Positions 1 through 9,352 of a DNA stretch of 64,000 bases are shown here, one piece after another. Within the stretch, counting starts at the first letter, position 1, and every line of letters begins with the position of its first letter. The notes below the pieces were generated by a model, which searched no databases, was not told where the DNA came from, and saw nothing but the letters and a program-made list of their open reading frames with translations. Both the position numbers and the translations under genes were made by a program. The stretch is from Hyphomicrobiales bacterium (lineage in GTDB: Bacteria; Pseudomonadota; Alphaproteobacteria; Rhizobiales; Beijerinckiaceae), in the NCBI GenBank assembly GCA_930633495.1, contig CAKNFJ010000001.1:310001-374000 (forward strand), read 5' to 3'.

Positions 1-17
1 GGCGAGCCGGAAGACTG

Positions 18-49
18 AAAACCCGCCCCGCCGAAGGCGGAACGGGTTC
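18..49 (-). terminator. Intrinsic terminator of the first exported-protein gene
   Basis: Read on the minus strand, a stem ACCCGTTCCGCC, loop TTC and a GC-rich return arm are followed by TTTTC. It lies about 40 bases past the stop codon of the gene at 89-529, so it fits a rho-independent terminator. Confidence 0.7.
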
Positions 50-88
50 TGCAAAACACATCGCGGCTGCCAAGCCCCTGCAAGAGCC

Positions 89-529
89 CTATTGGCCCAG
101 CAAGCTTCGCTGGAACTGCTGCTGCTTGAATATCTTCTTCTGGGCTTCGCGCTCGTTCTTGATCGCGCGCTTGCGGTCGTCCATCGACATGCCCGCCATC
201 GGGTCCTGCGGGCGGCGCCCACCGTCGAAACCGGGCCGGCGATCGTTGCGCCAGTCGCCCCGCGCATCGTCCCGCCTGGAGTCGCGGCGATCATCGCGCC
301 AACCGCTGCGACCGTCGTCATAGCCAGAGCCACGGCGGTCTTCGCGCAGCCCCCTGCGATCGTCGTCGCGCCCGGAATTGCGGCGCTCATAGCCCTCGCC
401 CTGCCGGCGATCGTAGGGGCGCTCGTAGCCGGACCCGCCGTAATATTGCGCCGCCGCAGGCTGGACACAGGCCAAGCCGACTGCCGCCAGCCCCAAACCA
501 GCGGCCAAAGCGCTTCGAAACACCATCAT
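89..529 (-). CDS. Exported Arg/Asp/Gly-rich hypothetical protein
   Basis: The protein has about 146 residues. The chosen start is the first of two adjacent ATGs (MMVFRSALAAG); starting further upstream would bury the signal peptide behind 20 extra residues. Residues 1-28 form a Sec signal peptide ending in AAA-Q. The mature part is a low-complexity stretch of repeated RDDRR/GYDD/GWR-type segments (roughly 35-105), followed by a more ordered basic tail with DDRKRAIKNEREAQKK. I recognise no domain. The composition suggests a periplasmic or surface-associated, charged, disordered protein. It is a single gene with its own terminator, and the gene behind it on the same strand also has its own terminator, so the two are probably transcribed separately. 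Function is unknown. Confidence 0.75.
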   Translation of the reverse strand: MMVFRSALAAGLGLAAVGLACVQPAAAQYYGGSGYERPYDRRQGEGYERRNSGRDDDRRGLREDRRGSGYDDGRSGWRDDRRDSRRDDARGDWRNDRRPGFDGGRRPQDPMAGMSMDDRKRAIKNEREAQKKIFKQQQFQRSLLGQ

Positions 530-613
530 TTCAGTAAAACCCCAGCCTTCTAGGACGAACGACACCTTCGTTCTGGTGCCAAATCGCAAATATTTCCTGA
601 TGCGGTGCCCACA

Positions 614-648
614 AGGAACGGCCCGCGCCGATTGCGCGGGCCTTGTGG
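614..648 (-). terminator. Terminator-like hairpin
   Basis: GGCCCGCGC (620-628) pairs perfectly with GCGCGGGCC (634-642), and outer CCACAA/TTGTGG segments can extend the pairing. It begins 25 bases past the stop codon of the gene at 667-1053. There is no long T run, only TTCCTTGTGG on the minus strand. Confidence 0.6.
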
Positions 649-666
649 ACGGAGCGAACCGGCGCC

Positions 667-1053
667 TCAGCGGTGGTCGCGGAAATCATACGGCGCATAA
701 TAGCCGTAAGGGGCGTAATAGCCGCGCGGCGCCGCGTAGACCGGCGGAGGCGCGTAATACTCGTCATAATACGGCGCCGCATAGGCCCGGTTGTTGGCGG
801 CGATGGCCGCGGCGCCGAGGATGCCGAGGCCAACGGCCCCAGCGACCGCCGCGCCGCGCGACGGGCCGCGCCAGCCACGATAGCCGTAATAGCCCCGGTA
901 GCCGCGATACTGCGTGTACTCGGCCTGCGCCTTGTCGAGGCGCGCCGCATCGAACAGGCGCTGTTCCTTCGCCAGGGCGGGAACCGCAAAGCTACCGGCA
1001 GCGAAACCCGCTGCGGCCAGCGTAATGGCAATCTTCTTGCTCAGAGACATCAT
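667..1053 (-). CDS. Exported Tyr/Ala-rich hypothetical protein
   Basis: The protein has 128 residues. A clear Sec signal peptide spans residues 1-28 (MMSLSKKIAITLAAAGFAAG... ALA-K). Next come a short helix-like segment (RLFDAARLDKAQAEY), a YRGY/YYGYRG tract, a hydrophobic Ala/Gly segment around residues 68-88 (AVAGAVGLGILGAAAIAA) that may be a membrane or glycine-zipper-like segment, and a C-terminal run of YYAP/YGYY repeats. The start is supported by GAAAGGAG seven bases upstream of the ATG. No catalytic motif is seen. The architecture resembles small glycine-zipper or YXXP-rich envelope proteins common in Hyphomicrobiales. Function is unknown. Confidence 0.78.
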   Translation of the reverse strand: MMSLSKKIAITLAAAGFAAGSFAVPALAKEQRLFDAARLDKAQAEYTQYRGYRGYYGYRGWRGPSRGAAVAGAVGLGILGAAAIAANNRAYAAPYYDEYYAPPPVYAAPRGYYAPYGYYAPYDFRDHR

Positions 1054-1278
1054 GACGGCATCTCCTTTCTCGGGATCGATCCCGAACCGTGAGGAAAGCT
1101 TCGCTCAGCCCGATTGAATGCGACCTGAACCAATCGCGGCAGGATTGCGGCAGGGTCAAAGCGGCCTTCCACCGACGCTCTTGCCGGGTTCGGCCCGCCG
1201 TGAGACAGGCCAGCCCGGAACCCGCCTCATCAACCGGCGGCGGGCCCGGATGTTCCCCTCCGCCGGTTTGGCCCAACC
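1054..1278. promoter_or_regulatory. Divergent intergenic region with a 14-bp palindrome
   Basis: This spacer separates the minus-strand gene at 667-1053 from the plus-strand permease at 1279. CGGGATCGATCCCG at 1071-1084 is a perfect palindrome just upstream of the Shine-Dalgarno sequence of the minus-strand gene. It could be an operator or an mRNA leader hairpin. No convincing -35/-10 pair was found. Confidence 0.35.
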
Positions 1279-2193
1279 ATGCTCGACAGCCTGATCGCCG
1301 TGTTCCTCGTCATCGCGACAGGCTGGCTCCTGAAGGTCCGCAATATCGTTTCGCCGGCGCATTGGCTCGGCGTCGAGCGGCTGACCTATCAGGTCCTGTT
1401 CCCGGCCGTGGTCATCCACACGCTCGCCATCGCCGATCTGCGCAACGTGCCGGTCCTCGCCATGGGGGCGAGCCTCGTCCTGGCCATCCTGAGCATCGCA
1501 ACCCTGCTCCTGTCGACCCGGCCGCTGCTGGCGCGGGTCGGCATCGACGGCCCGGCCTTCACCTCGATCTTCCAGGGCTCGATACGCTGGAACACCTTCG
1601 TCGCCCTGGCGCTCGCCGCCGGGCTGCAGGGGCGGAGCGGCACGACCCTGATGGCGATCGCCGTCGCCGCGATGATCCCGCTGCTCAACGTCCTGTGCGT
1701 CGTCGTCCTGTCGCGCTTTGCCAGCGGCAAGCCGACGAGCCTCGGCTCGACCGTGCGCTCGATCCTCTACAATCCCTTCATCTGGTCCTCCGCCGTCGGC
1801 CTTGCCCTCAACCAGTTCCAGTGGATGCTGCCCACGGCCCTGACCGGCTATCTCGACGTGCTGGGGCGGGCCTCCCTCGGCATCGGCCTGCTGGTCGTCG
1901 GCTCGGCGCTCGACCTGAACCGCCTGGCCCGGCCGCGCCTCGCCCATTGGGTGGCGGTCGCGCTCAAGCTCGTGGCGATGCCGCTCGCCGCCTGGCTCTA
2001 TGCCGGCTGGTTCGGCGTCACCGGGCCGGCCTTGGCCATGACGGTCGTCGCCGGCGCCGTCCCCACCGCGACGGCCGCCTATTTCCTGGCCCGCGACCTC
2101 GGGGGTGACGCCCCTCTCATGGCCGAGATCACCACGCTCCAGACCCTGCTGGCGCTGGCGACGCTGCCCGTCGCCGTGCTGTTTCTGACCTAG
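1279..2193 (+). CDS. AEC (auxin efflux carrier) family permease
   Basis: A 304-residue integral inner-membrane protein with about ten hydrophobic segments in the inverted-repeat pattern of the AEC family (MLDSLIAVFLVIATGWLL at the start; a polar central region with QGSIRWNTF; NPFIWSSAVGLALN opening the second half). Family members export or exchange organic anions such as malate or malonate, or auxin-like compounds; the substrate here cannot be read from sequence. Length is typical. The GlyThr/Pro-rich segment VVAGAVPTATAAYFLARDLG near the C-terminus matches the conserved helix of the family. It is flanked by unrelated genes and appears monocistronic. Confidence 0.88.
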   Translation: MLDSLIAVFLVIATGWLLKVRNIVSPAHWLGVERLTYQVLFPAVVIHTLAIADLRNVPVLAMGASLVLAILSIATLLLSTRPLLARVGIDGPAFTSIFQGSIRWNTFVALALAAGLQGRSGTTLMAIAVAAMIPLLNVLCVVVLSRFASGKPTSLGSTVRSILYNPFIWSSAVGLALNQFQWMLPTALTGYLDVLGRASLGIGLLVVGSALDLNRLARPRLAHWVAVALKLVAMPLAAWLYAGWFGVTGPALAMTVVAGAVPTATAAYFLARDLGGDAPLMAEITTLQTLLALATLPVAVLFLT

Positions 2194-2246
2194 AGGCTAC
2201 CGCCCCTCCCTCGGGATCTTGCCAGAAGCCCCCAATATACCAGCGC

Positions 2247-2277
2247 TTGAATTCCAATCCGATATGCAATTTATAAT
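2247..2277 (+). promoter_or_regulatory. Possible sigma-70-type promoter
   Basis: TTGAAT (2247-2252) and TATAAT (2272-2277) are separated by 19 bases in an AT-rich patch that stands out from its GC-rich surroundings. It lies about 65 bases upstream of the gene at 2344. The spacing is longer than the usual 17. Confidence 0.4.
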
Positions 2278-2343
2278 TGTATTCCGGAAGGGAATCGCTC
2301 CCGGCGAGTTGGTGTCCCCCGTCGATGAGGGAATCCGTTCGCC

Positions 2344-2604
2344 ATGAATCAGAAAGCCCGAGAGCCAGTCCCCTTCGACACCGCTCCCGAGGAGCGGGAG
2401 GGCGACGTTCCCGAGCAGCCGCTATCCCCCCTCGAAGCCGCCTCCTTCATCGAAGGCATGGCCGCGGAGCTGCGCCTCATGGCCAAGGCCACGCAGCTCA
2501 ACGCATTGGCCTATTTCCTGGAGATGGTGCGGGTCGAGGCCTCCGGCGAGGTGGTGCGGTTGTCTCGCACAGGCAGCAAGCCAGGCAGCGCCGGGCGCGG
2601 CTAG
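2344..2604 (+). CDS. Small hypothetical protein
   Basis: An 86-residue soluble protein without signal peptide or membrane segment. The N-terminus is acidic and proline-rich (residues 1-30). Residues 30-68 form an amphipathic helical region (LEAASFIEGMAAELRLMAKATQLNALAYFLEMVRVEAS, given here by its ends LEAAS and VEAS), and the tail is basic. Nothing catalytic is visible; the helical middle suggests a protein-protein interaction role. A recognisable promoter lies upstream, and the stop codon TAG is itself part of the dispersed repeat at 2601-2659. Function is unknown, but the coding call is supported by the start position and amino acid composition. Confidence 0.7.
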   Translation: MNQKAREPVPFDTAPEEREGDVPEQPLSPLEAASFIEGMAAELRLMAKATQLNALAYFLEMVRVEASGEVVRLSRTGSKPGSAGRG

Positions 2605-2659
2605 AGCATTTTCGAGCGAAGTGGATACCGGCTCGCGTGAAGAAAATGTGATAAAACAA
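2601..2659 (+). repeat. Dispersed intergenic repeat, copy 1
   Basis: The first 30 bases, beginning CTAGAGCATTTTCGAGCGAA, are identical to the reverse complement of 33611-33640; similarity continues through TCGCG...AAAATG...TAAAACAA. The element starts inside the stop codon of the preceding gene. It is non-coding. Confidence 0.8.
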
Positions 2660-2669
2660 TATCTTAGAT

Positions 2670-2700
2670 CAATTCTGCGATTCGGAGAATCGCAGAATTG
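2670..2700. terminator. Hairpin between convergent genes
   Basis: CAATTCTGCGATT (2670-2682) pairs perfectly with AATCGCAGAATTG (2688-2700) around a CGGAG loop. It sits between the 3' ends of a plus-strand gene (2604) and dprA (2730), where a bidirectional terminator is expected. There is no T run. Confidence 0.5.
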
Positions 2701-2729
2701 CTCCAGAGGCCTTCAACGATCGCGGCGCG

Positions 2730-3953
2730 TCAGGCACGCAACCGCGACAGTGCTCCGCCGGGATGGCGCCGGACCTCGCCTTCCAGCTCCAGCTCGACCA
2801 GCATGCGGTTGACGTCACGGGCGCCGTGTCCGCTGGCGCGCACCAGATCGTCGAGACCGACGGGCGTCGGGCCGAGCAATTCGAGCACGACCCGCCGAAG
2901 CGGCGACAGCCCTGCCGGCGCTTGCGCGCTTTCGGCCGGTAGCTGCAGTTCGTCATCGTTGTGTCGCGCGAACCCCGGAGCAGGCAGCACCTCGGGAAGC
3001 TCGAGCTCGTCCCACATCGCCTCGCTCACCGGCTGGCCCGACGCCTCGCGCAGGGCCGACCATTCCAGCCATGCTCCCGGCTCCTGCCGGCGAAGCGGCG
3101 CGAGCGCTTCGATGACATGGGACGCATCGGCGCAGAGCGTCGCCCCTTCCCGGATCAGATGGTTGCCGCCTTCGGCACGCGGATCGAGCGGCGAGCCCGG
3201 AACCGCGAAGACCAGCCGTCCCTGCTCGTTGGCGAAGCGCGCCGTAATCAGCGAGCCGGAGCGGCGCGCGGCTTCGACCACGACCGTCCCGAGCGAGAGC
3301 CCGGAGACCAGCCGGTTGCGACGCGGAAAATCGCGCGCTCGCGCCACCCAGCCGAGCGGCATCTCGCTGACGATCGCGCCCCGCTCGACGATGCTCTCCG
3401 CCAGCGGCAGGTTCTGCGGCGGATAGATTTCGTCGAGCCCCCCAGCAAGCACCGCCACGGTTCCGGTCTCGAGGCTGGCCTGATGGGCCGCCGTATCGAT
3501 GCCGCGCGCCAAGCCGGAAACGACGATGAAATCCGCCTCCCCCAGCTCGCGGGCGAGCCGGCCGGTGAATTTCAGGCCAGCCGCCGACGCATTGCGAGAC
3601 CCGACCAGCGCCACGGCCGGCTTTTGCAGCACCTCGACCCGGCCACGCACGGCGATGAGCGGCGGCGCGGAATCGATCGCCTGCAGCGGGATCGGATACT
3701 CTGCTTCCCCGAGCGCGATAAGGCGGGCGCCGAGCCGTCTCAGCCCCTCGATCTCCCGCTCCGCCTCGGCCGCCGGGCAGATGCGGATGGAGCGTCCGGC
3801 CTGCCGCGCCAGCTCCGGCAAGGCCTCCAGAGCGGCGGCCGCCCCGCCGAAGCGGTTCATCAGCGAGCGGAAGCTGCGCGGCCCGATGCTTTCGCTACGG
3901 ATCAGCCTCAGCCAATCGAGGCGCTGGCGATCGGACAGAACGATGCCAGCCAT
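2730..3953 (-). CDS. dprA: DNA-processing protein DprA
   Basis: A 407-residue protein that in the family loads RecA onto incoming single-stranded DNA during natural transformation. The N-terminal segment (about 1-75) is the SAM/HhH-like region. The Rossmann-like DprA core begins near residue 105 ([24 protein letters not shown], shown by [10 protein letters not shown]) and contains [41 protein letters not shown] and GSLITA...GR.VFAVPGS, all hallmark motifs. The C-terminal 70 residues resemble the winged-helix DprA C-domain ([19 protein letters not shown]). It lies 7 bases behind plsY and is the last gene of the pyrB-pyrC'-plsY-dprA unit. No other competence gene is in the window. Confidence 0.96.
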   Translation of the reverse strand: MAGIVLSDRQRLDWLRLIRSESIGPRSFRSLMNRFGGAAAALEALPELARQAGRSIRICPAAEAEREIEGLRRLGARLIALGEAEYPIPLQAIDSAPPLIAVRGRVEVLQKPAVALVGSRNASAAGLKFTGRLARELGEADFIVVSGLARGIDTAAHQASLETGTVAVLAGGLDEIYPPQNLPLAESIVERGAIVSEMPLGWVARARDFPRRNRLVSGLSLGTVVVEAARRSGSLITARFANEQGRLVFAVPGSPLDPRAEGGNHLIREGATLCADASHVIEALAPLRRQEPGAWLEWSALREASGQPVSEAMWDELELPEVLPAPGFARHNDDELQLPAESAQAPAGLSPLRRVVLELLGPTPVGLDDLVRASGHGARDVNRMLVELELEGEVRRHPGGALSRLRA

Positions 3954-3960
3954 CTCGCTC

Positions 3961-4584
3961 TCAGCCCTTCTGGCCGATCTTGCCTTCGCGTCCGGCCAGC
4001 AGCCGGGCGATGTTCTCCCGGTGCATGATCCAGAGCAGCACGGAGAGGATGGCCATGACGAGCGCGGCCTGTGGCATTCCGGCCCAGAACCAGAGCAGGA
4101 GCGGCGCGATCACGCTGGCGATCAATGCCGAGAGCGAGGAATAGCGGAAGAGATAGGCCAACCCCAGCCAGATCACGGCGAAGGCGAGCGCGACCGTGGC
4201 CTTCACGCCGATCAGCACGCCGATATAGGTTGCGACGCCCTTGCCACCCTTGAAGCCGAGCCAGACCGGGAAGAGATGGCCGAGAAAGGCGCCGACGCCC
4301 GCCGCCAACGCGGCTTGCGGCCCGCCGAGGAAGTGTGCGCCGACGAGAACTGCAACCGTACCCTTCAGCATGTCGCCGACGAGCGTTGCCGCGGCGAGCT
4401 TCTTGTTGCCGGTGCGCAGGACGTTGGTCGCGCCGATATTGCCCGAACCGATGCTGCGCAGGTCGGGGCCACCGGCAAGCTTCGTCAGGATGATGCCGAA
4501 GGGAATCGAACCGAAGAGATAGCCGACGACGAGCGCAATCAGCGTGGCGGGGCCGGAAAGGCCCCAGTTCAACGTCTCAGCCAT
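3961..4584 (-). CDS. plsY: Glycerol-3-phosphate acyltransferase PlsY
   Basis: A 207-residue inner-membrane enzyme that transfers the acyl group from acyl-phosphate to glycerol-3-phosphate, the first step of phospholipid synthesis. Hydrophobic helices alternate with the three family motifs: [10 protein letters not shown] at about 21-30, the glycine-rich [18 protein letters not shown] loop at about 44-61, and [10 protein letters not shown] at about 109-118. Length is normal. It is followed after 7 bases by dprA and preceded by a 205-base gap carrying a palindromic repeat after pyrC'. The gap may reduce read-through, so plsY-dprA might also have its own promoter. Confidence 0.96.
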   Translation of the reverse strand: MAETLNWGLSGPATLIALVVGYLFGSIPFGIILTKLAGGPDLRSIGSGNIGATNVLRTGNKKLAAATLVGDMLKGTVAVLVGAHFLGGPQAALAAGVGAFLGHLFPVWLGFKGGKGVATYIGVLIGVKATVALAFAVIWLGLAYLFRYSSLSALIASVIAPLLLWFWAGMPQAALVMAILSVLLWIMHRENIARLLAGREGKIGQKG

Positions 4585-4649
4585 TCAGCCCCTCGACCCA
4601 GGTTCAGCGCAGCCACGATAGAACCCGTCGTCGCGAATAGAAAGTGCGC

Positions 4650-4757
4650 CGTCATCCCGGACACGCGGCGAAGCCGCGCCGATCCGGGATCCATTCCAGA
4701 GCGCCCCCCAGGAAAGGTTCAGGCATTGATCCCGGGTTTGCGATTCGCCCGGGATGG
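4650..4757. repeat. REP-like palindromic intergenic element
   Basis: CGTCATCCCGG and the nested palindrome GGCGAAGCCGCGCC are followed by CCGGGATCC, then a second palindrome of GATCCCGGG against CCCGGGATGG. A related sequence (GGATCCCGGA...CCCGGGATGACC) lies at 27200-27240. Elements of this type are abundant between genes in Hyphomicrobiales. Confidence 0.65.
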
Positions 4758-4789
4758 CCCCGCAGGAAATATCCTGAGGCTCCCGGCGT

Positions 4790-6091
4790 TCAGCCTGCCT
4801 CAGCCTCGTAAACCAGTCGGCCGCCGACGAAGGTCGCGGCGACGATGCCCTCCAGCCGCGCCTCGTCGAAGGGCGAGTTCTTGGCGCGGGACTTGAGCTT
4901 GCGCTTGTCGACCACGAAGGGCGCCTCGGGATCGAACAGCACGAGGTCGGCGGGCGTGCCGACGGCGAGCTTGCCGGCGGAAAGGCCGATCAGCGCGGCC
5001 GGCCTCGCCGAGAGCGCGGTGAGGAGCTGCGGCAGGCCGATCTGCCCGGCCTGTACCAGGCGCTGGGCAGCCGAGAGCATGGTCTCGATGCCGAGCGCTC
5101 CGTCGGCGCATTCGGAGAAGGGCTGGCGCTTGGTCTCGACGTCCTGCGGATCGTGATCTGAGACGACGACGTCGATCACGCCCTCTGCCAGGGCGGCGAC
5201 CATGGCGAGGCGGTCGTCCTCATGGCGCAGCGGTGGTGTGACCTTGCAGAAGGTGCGGTACTCGCCGACGTCGTTCTCGTTGAGGGTCAGATTGTTGATC
5301 GAGACACCGCAGGTGACGCGCACGCCGTCCTGCTTGGCGCGTCGCACCAGCTCGACCGATTCCGCGCAGGAGATCATCGCGGCGTGGTAGCGGGCGCCAC
5401 TGGCGCGGGCGAGGCGGATGTCGCGCTCCAGCATCACCGTTTCGGCCTCGATCGGGATGCCCGGCAGGCCCTTGCGGCTGGCGAACTCGCCCTCGTTCAT
5501 CACGCCGGAGCCGCGCAGGTCGGGATCCTCGACATGATTCATGATCAGCGCGTCGAAATTGCGGGCATAGATCATGGCCCGGCGCATGACCTGCGGGTTG
5601 CGCAGCCCCTTCGCGCCGTCGCAGAAGGAGACCGCCCCGGCCTCCAGCAGCAGGCCGAACTCGGTGATCTCCTTGCCTTCCAACCCCTTGGTCAGGGCGG
5701 CGCAGGAGAGCACGTTGACGACGGCCTTGTCGCGGGCGCGGCGCTTGACGAAATCGATGATCGCGGGGTCGTCGATCACCGGATTGGTGTCCGGGCGGCA
5801 GACGACCGTGGTGACGCCGCCGGCAGCAGCCGCCTGCGAGCCGGTGCCGAGCGTCTCGCGGAATTCGGCGCCGGGCTCGCCGAGGAAGGCGCGCAGGTCG
5901 ACGAGGCCCGGCGTCAGCACCTGCCCCTTCGCATCGATGCGGCGCACGCCCTCGCCGGTGGCGGGGGCGCCCTGCCATTCGACCGCGGCGATGGCGCCGT
6001 GGCGGATGAGGACGGAGCCTGCGCCTTCTCGCCCGGTCGCGGGGTCGATCAGGCGCGCGTTGACGATTGCGATGTCCTGCGTGTCAGCCAT
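4790..6091 (-). CDS. pyrC: Dihydroorotase-like protein (PyrC'/PyrX type, probably non-catalytic)
   Basis: A 433-residue amidohydrolase-superfamily protein that follows pyrB after 17 bases. The fold is a clear dihydroorotase, but the metal-binding HxH that normally follows the first beta strand (DLHVH) reads D65-L-R67-A-F69, and the usual His of the HVST motif is Met239 in MISCAES. His186 (NHVED) and Asp312 (SDHDP) are kept. Loss of three His ligands is the pattern of the inactive dihydroorotase homologue encoded next to pyrB in Pseudomonas (PyrC'), which serves as a structural partner of aspartate transcarbamoylase. I infer the same structural role here, and that a catalytic dihydroorotase is encoded elsewhere in the genome. 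Databases usually label this gene simply dihydroorotase. Confidence 0.9.
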   Translation of the reverse strand: MADTQDIAIVNARLIDPATGREGAGSVLIRHGAIAAVEWQGAPATGEGVRRIDAKGQVLTPGLVDLRAFLGEPGAEFRETLGTGSQAAAAGGVTTVVCRPDTNPVIDDPAIIDFVKRRARDKAVVNVLSCAALTKGLEGKEITEFGLLLEAGAVSFCDGAKGLRNPQVMRRAMIYARNFDALIMNHVEDPDLRGSGVMNEGEFASRKGLPGIPIEAETVMLERDIRLARASGARYHAAMISCAESVELVRRAKQDGVRVTCGVSINNLTLNENDVGEYRTFCKVTPPLRHEDDRLAMVAALAEGVIDVVVSDHDPQDVETKRQPFSECADGALGIETMLSAAQRLVQAGQIGLPQLLTALSARPAALIGLSAGKLAVGTPADLVLFDPEAPFVVDKRKLKSRAKNSPFDEARLEGIVAATFVGGRLVYEAEAG

Positions 6092-6108
6092 GTTCGGTCT
6101 CTTTACGC

Positions 6109-7053
6109 TCAGACATTCGGCAGGTGCTGGGCCAGCGCGTCGAGCACTGCCATGCGGACGGCGACGCCCATCTCGACCTGCTCGCGGATCAGCGACTGGG
6201 CACCGTCGGCGACGGCCGAGGAAATCTCGACGCCGCGGTTCATCGGGCCGGGATGCATCACCAGCGCGTCCGGCTGCGCTCGCGCGAGCTTCTCCTGATC
6301 GAGCCCGTAATAGCGGAAATACTCCTTCGCCGAGGGCACGAAAGCGCCGTTCATGCGCTCGAGCTGGAGGCGCAGCATCATCACGATGTCGGCGCCTTCC
6401 AACCCCTCGTTCATGTCGGTGAAGACATCGACGCCCATGCGCTCGATGCCGGGCGGCAGCAGCGTCGTCGGCGCGATCAGCCGAACCTTCGCGCCGAGCG
6501 CGTTCAGCAGGATGATGTTGGAGCGGGCGACGCGCGAATGCAGGATGTCGCCACAGATCGCCACCGTCAGGCCCTGGATGCGGCCCTTGTTGCGGCGGAT
6601 CGTCAGCGCGTCGAGCAGCGCTTGCGTCGGATGCTCATGGGCGCCGTCGCCGGCATTGATCACCGAGCAGCCGACCTTGCGGGCGAGCAGGTTGACCGCG
6701 CCCGCCGCATGGTGGCGCACGACGATGATGTCGGGGCGCATGGCGCTGAGCGTCGCCGCGGTATCGATCAGGGTCTCGCCCTTCTTCACCGAGGAGAAGG
6801 CGACGGACATGTTCATCACATCGGCGCCGAGGCGCTTTCCGGCGAGCTCGAAGGAGGCTTGTGTGCGAGTCGAGGGCTCGAAGAACAGGTTGATCTGGGT
6901 GCGCCCGCGCAGGGCCGTGGTCTTCTTCTCGACCTGCCGGGAGAGGGAAACATAGTCCTCCGCCCTGTCCAACAGCGCTTCGATGTCCAGATGGGACAAC
7001 CCCTCGATCCCGAGGAGGTGGCGGTGCGGGTAGATCGGTGCTGGCGATGTCAT
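6109..7053 (-). CDS. pyrB: Aspartate carbamoyltransferase catalytic subunit
   Basis: A 314-residue enzyme that joins carbamoyl phosphate and aspartate in the committed step of pyrimidine synthesis. Motifs present are the carbamoyl phosphate loop [37 protein letters not shown] and the aspartate-side HPGPMNRG. The frame stays open for 70 codons upstream, but the family N-terminus begins at [16 protein letters not shown], so the ATG at 7051-7053 was chosen. It heads the pyrB-pyrC'-plsY-dprA unit and is divergent from the serine hydrolase gene, whose possible start (7124) is only 70 bases away. No attenuator-like leader was recognised. Confidence 0.96.
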   Translation of the reverse strand: MTSPAPIYPHRHLLGIEGLSHLDIEALLDRAEDYVSLSRQVEKKTTALRGRTQINLFFEPSTRTQASFELAGKRLGADVMNMSVAFSSVKKGETLIDTAATLSAMRPDIIVVRHHAAGAVNLLARKVGCSVINAGDGAHEHPTQALLDALTIRRNKGRIQGLTVAICGDILHSRVARSNIILLNALGAKVRLIAPTTLLPPGIERMGVDVFTDMNEGLEGADIVMMLRLQLERMNGAFVPSAKEYFRYYGLDQEKLARAQPDALVMHPGPMNRGVEISSAVADGAQSLIREQVEMGVAVRMAVLDALAQHLPNV

Positions 7054-7123
7054 TTGAAGCAGGCTGTTTAGGCGCGAGTCGAGCGCGGCGCAAGCTGCCC
7101 CGAACCGGGAGGGCACATGTCCT

Positions 7124-8317
7124 GTGAGTCGTGGAGCTTTCAGCAAAACGGCGCTACCACTCGGGTTTTCCGCTGCGCGTGAGGATGCCGCCTTGTCCAG
7201 CTCCACCGAAGCCTTCGTTCCCGCTCCCGATGGCGCCATCTGGCAGACGATCGCACCCGCCAAGGCCGGTTTCGACCCGGAGCGGCTGAAAGCCGCAGTG
7301 GCGTTCGCCCGCGAGCAGGAGAGCCCCTGGCCGCGCAGCCTCTACTACTCGGACGGCAGCTATGTCGGGAATGTCGAGTGGAACGAACGCGGCCCGTGGA
7401 CCGAGATCGTCGGACCGGTGCGCGAGCGCGGCGGCCCGGCCGGCCTCATCCTGAAGGGCGGCCGCATCGTCGCCGAATGGGGCGACACCGCCCGCACCGA
7501 CATGACCTTCTCGATCGCCAAGAGCTATCTGTCGGTGCTCGCCGGCATCGCCTTCGACGACGGGCTGATCCGCGACGTCGAGGAACCGGTCGGCAGGAGC
7601 GTGGACGATCCGGCCTTCGCCGGCCCGCATAACGGCCAGATCACCTGGCGCCATCTGCTGCAGCAATCGAGCGAGTGGCAGGGCGAAATCTTCGGCAAGT
7701 CCGACCAGGTCGACCACAACCGCCAGATCGGCCCCGACGCCGACAACAGCCGCAAGGGCCAGCGCCGCGCGCTGAAGCAACCCGGCACCTTCTACGAATA
7801 CAACGACGTTCGCGTGAACGTGCTGGGTTACGCCCTGCTCCAGCGCTTCCGCCGGCCGCTGCCGGAGGTGCTGCGCGAGCGCGTCATGGACCCGATCGGG
7901 GCCTCCCGCGACTGGGAGTGGCAGGGCTACAGCTCCTCCCATGTCACGATCGACGGGCGCGATATCCAGTCCGTGCCCGGCGGCGGCCATTGGGGCGGCG
8001 GGCTCTTCATCGGCGCGCGCGACCATGCCCGCTTCGGCCTGCTGGTCGGCCGCCAGGGCGATTGGGGCGGCCGGCAGATCCTGTCGCGCGACTGGGTCAG
8101 GCGCATGCTGACCCCCTCGCCGACCCTGACCAATTACGGCTATCTCTGGTGGCTCACCGCACGGCCGAACGTGCCGCCCGCGGCCTTCTCGGCGTTGGGC
8201 GCCGGCAGCAACGTGATCTGGGTCGATCCGGAAAACGATGTCGTCGCGGTTCTGCGCTGGATCAACGGCGCGCAGACCGACGCCTTCATCGACCGGCTTC
8301 TGGCAGCGCGGGCCTGA
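7124..8317 (+). CDS. Serine hydrolase of the beta-lactamase (class C) family
   Basis: Counting from the GTG at 7124 the protein has 397 residues; a TTG at 7193 (residue 24) with GAGG eight bases upstream is an equally good start, and no ATG lies near. The SxxK motif is Ser130-Ile-Ala-Lys133 and the Tyr-x-Asn element is Y226-N227 (YEYND). The C-terminal part ([46 protein letters not shown]) follows the pattern of esterase or D-aminopeptidase-like members of the group (COG1680). No signal peptide is visible with either start, suggesting a cytoplasmic esterase or amidase rather than a periplasmic penicillin-binding enzyme. Substrate unknown. It converges on panB with 7 bases between the genes. 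Confidence 0.85.
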   Translation: MSRGAFSKTALPLGFSAAREDAALSSSTEAFVPAPDGAIWQTIAPAKAGFDPERLKAAVAFAREQESPWPRSLYYSDGSYVGNVEWNERGPWTEIVGPVRERGGPAGLILKGGRIVAEWGDTARTDMTFSIAKSYLSVLAGIAFDDGLIRDVEEPVGRSVDDPAFAGPHNGQITWRHLLQQSSEWQGEIFGKSDQVDHNRQIGPDADNSRKGQRRALKQPGTFYEYNDVRVNVLGYALLQRFRRPLPEVLRERVMDPIGASRDWEWQGYSSSHVTIDGRDIQSVPGGGHWGGGLFIGARDHARFGLLVGRQGDWGGRQILSRDWVRRMLTPSPTLTNYGYLWWLTARPNVPPAAFSALGAGSNVIWVDPENDVVAVLRWINGAQTDAFIDRLLAARA

Positions 8318-8324
8318 GGGCGGC

Positions 8325-9146
8325 TCAGCCCTCTTTCACCCCATAGACCTGCTCAGGCCCGGGAAAGCGTCGAGCCCGGACCTCGGCGGCATAATCGGCC
8401 ACGGCCTTGTCGACGCCTTCGGCGAGGTTGCCGAAGAGCTTGACGAATTTCGGCACGCGCCCGGTCAGGCCGAGCATGTCGTCGAGCACAAGTACCTGCC
8501 CGTCGCAGGCCGCCGAGGCGCCGATGCCGATGGTCGGGATCGAGACCCTGGTGGTGATATCGGCCGCGAGCGGCTCGGCCACTGCCTCCAGCACCACGGC
8601 GAAGGCACCGGCCTGCGTCACCGCCTCGGCATCGGCGATGATCGCCGGCCATTCCGCCCGGCTGCGCCCCTGGGCCTTGAAGCCGCCGAGCACGTTCACC
8701 GCCTGCGGCGTCAACCCGACATGCGCCATCACCGGGATGCCGCGCTCGACCAGGAAGGCGATGGTCTTCGCCATGCGCTGCCCGCCTTCGAGCTTCAACG
8801 CCCCGCAACCGGTTTCCTGCATGATGCGGGCGGCGTTACGGAACGCCTGTTCCGGGCTTTCCTCGTAGCTGCCGAAGGGCATGTCGATGACGACCAGCGC
8901 CCGCCGGGAGCCGCGCATCACCGCTTGCCCGTGCAGGATCATCATTTCCAGCGTCACCGGCACGGTACTGTCGAGGCCGTGCACGACCATGCCGAGGGAA
9001 TCCCCGACAAGCAGAAAATCGCAGTGGCGATCCGCCAGCGCCGCCATGGGGGCGGTGTAGGCCGTCAGCGAAACGATCGGTTCGGCGGCCTTGCGGCTGC
9101 GGATGTCCAGCGCGGTCAGGCGCCTGATCTGTGCTTGCGACGACAC
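8325..9146 (-). CDS. panB: 3-methyl-2-oxobutanoate hydroxymethyltransferase
   Basis: A 273-residue TIM-barrel enzyme that converts alpha-ketoisovalerate to ketopantoate with methylenetetrahydrofolate, the first step of pantothenate and CoA synthesis. Signature segments in order are [67 protein letters not shown] and [20 protein letters not shown], which carry the Mg-binding Asp/Glu residues. Length is normal. panC is not adjacent. It is transcribed divergently from topA, with about 200 bases between the starts. Confidence 0.96.
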   Translation of the reverse strand: MSSQAQIRRLTALDIRSRKAAEPIVSLTAYTAPMAALADRHCDFLLVGDSLGMVVHGLDSTVPVTLEMMILHGQAVMRGSRRALVVIDMPFGSYEESPEQAFRNAARIMQETGCGALKLEGGQRMAKTIAFLVERGIPVMAHVGLTPQAVNVLGGFKAQGRSRAEWPAIIADAEAVTQAGAFAVVLEAVAEPLAADITTRVSIPTIGIGASAACDGQVLVLDDMLGLTGRVPKFVKLFGNLAEGVDKAVADYAAEVRARRFPGPEQVYGVKEG

Positions 9147-9352
9147 GTTCGCCTCCCCATCTCCCGGCCAAAGCAGGGGAAAGGCCCTAAACCGTTCGGT
9201 GCGGCACTAAAAGCACAATCCGCGTTTGACACGGCCCGCCCGCTGAACCACTTTCGCGCGCAATTCCGAAACGCCGGAGCCTTGCCGGTCGCGGGACCGC
9301 CCTTCACGGGCCGGGTCCGCGCTCTGAAAAGGCTGTGATCGAGACCAACACC

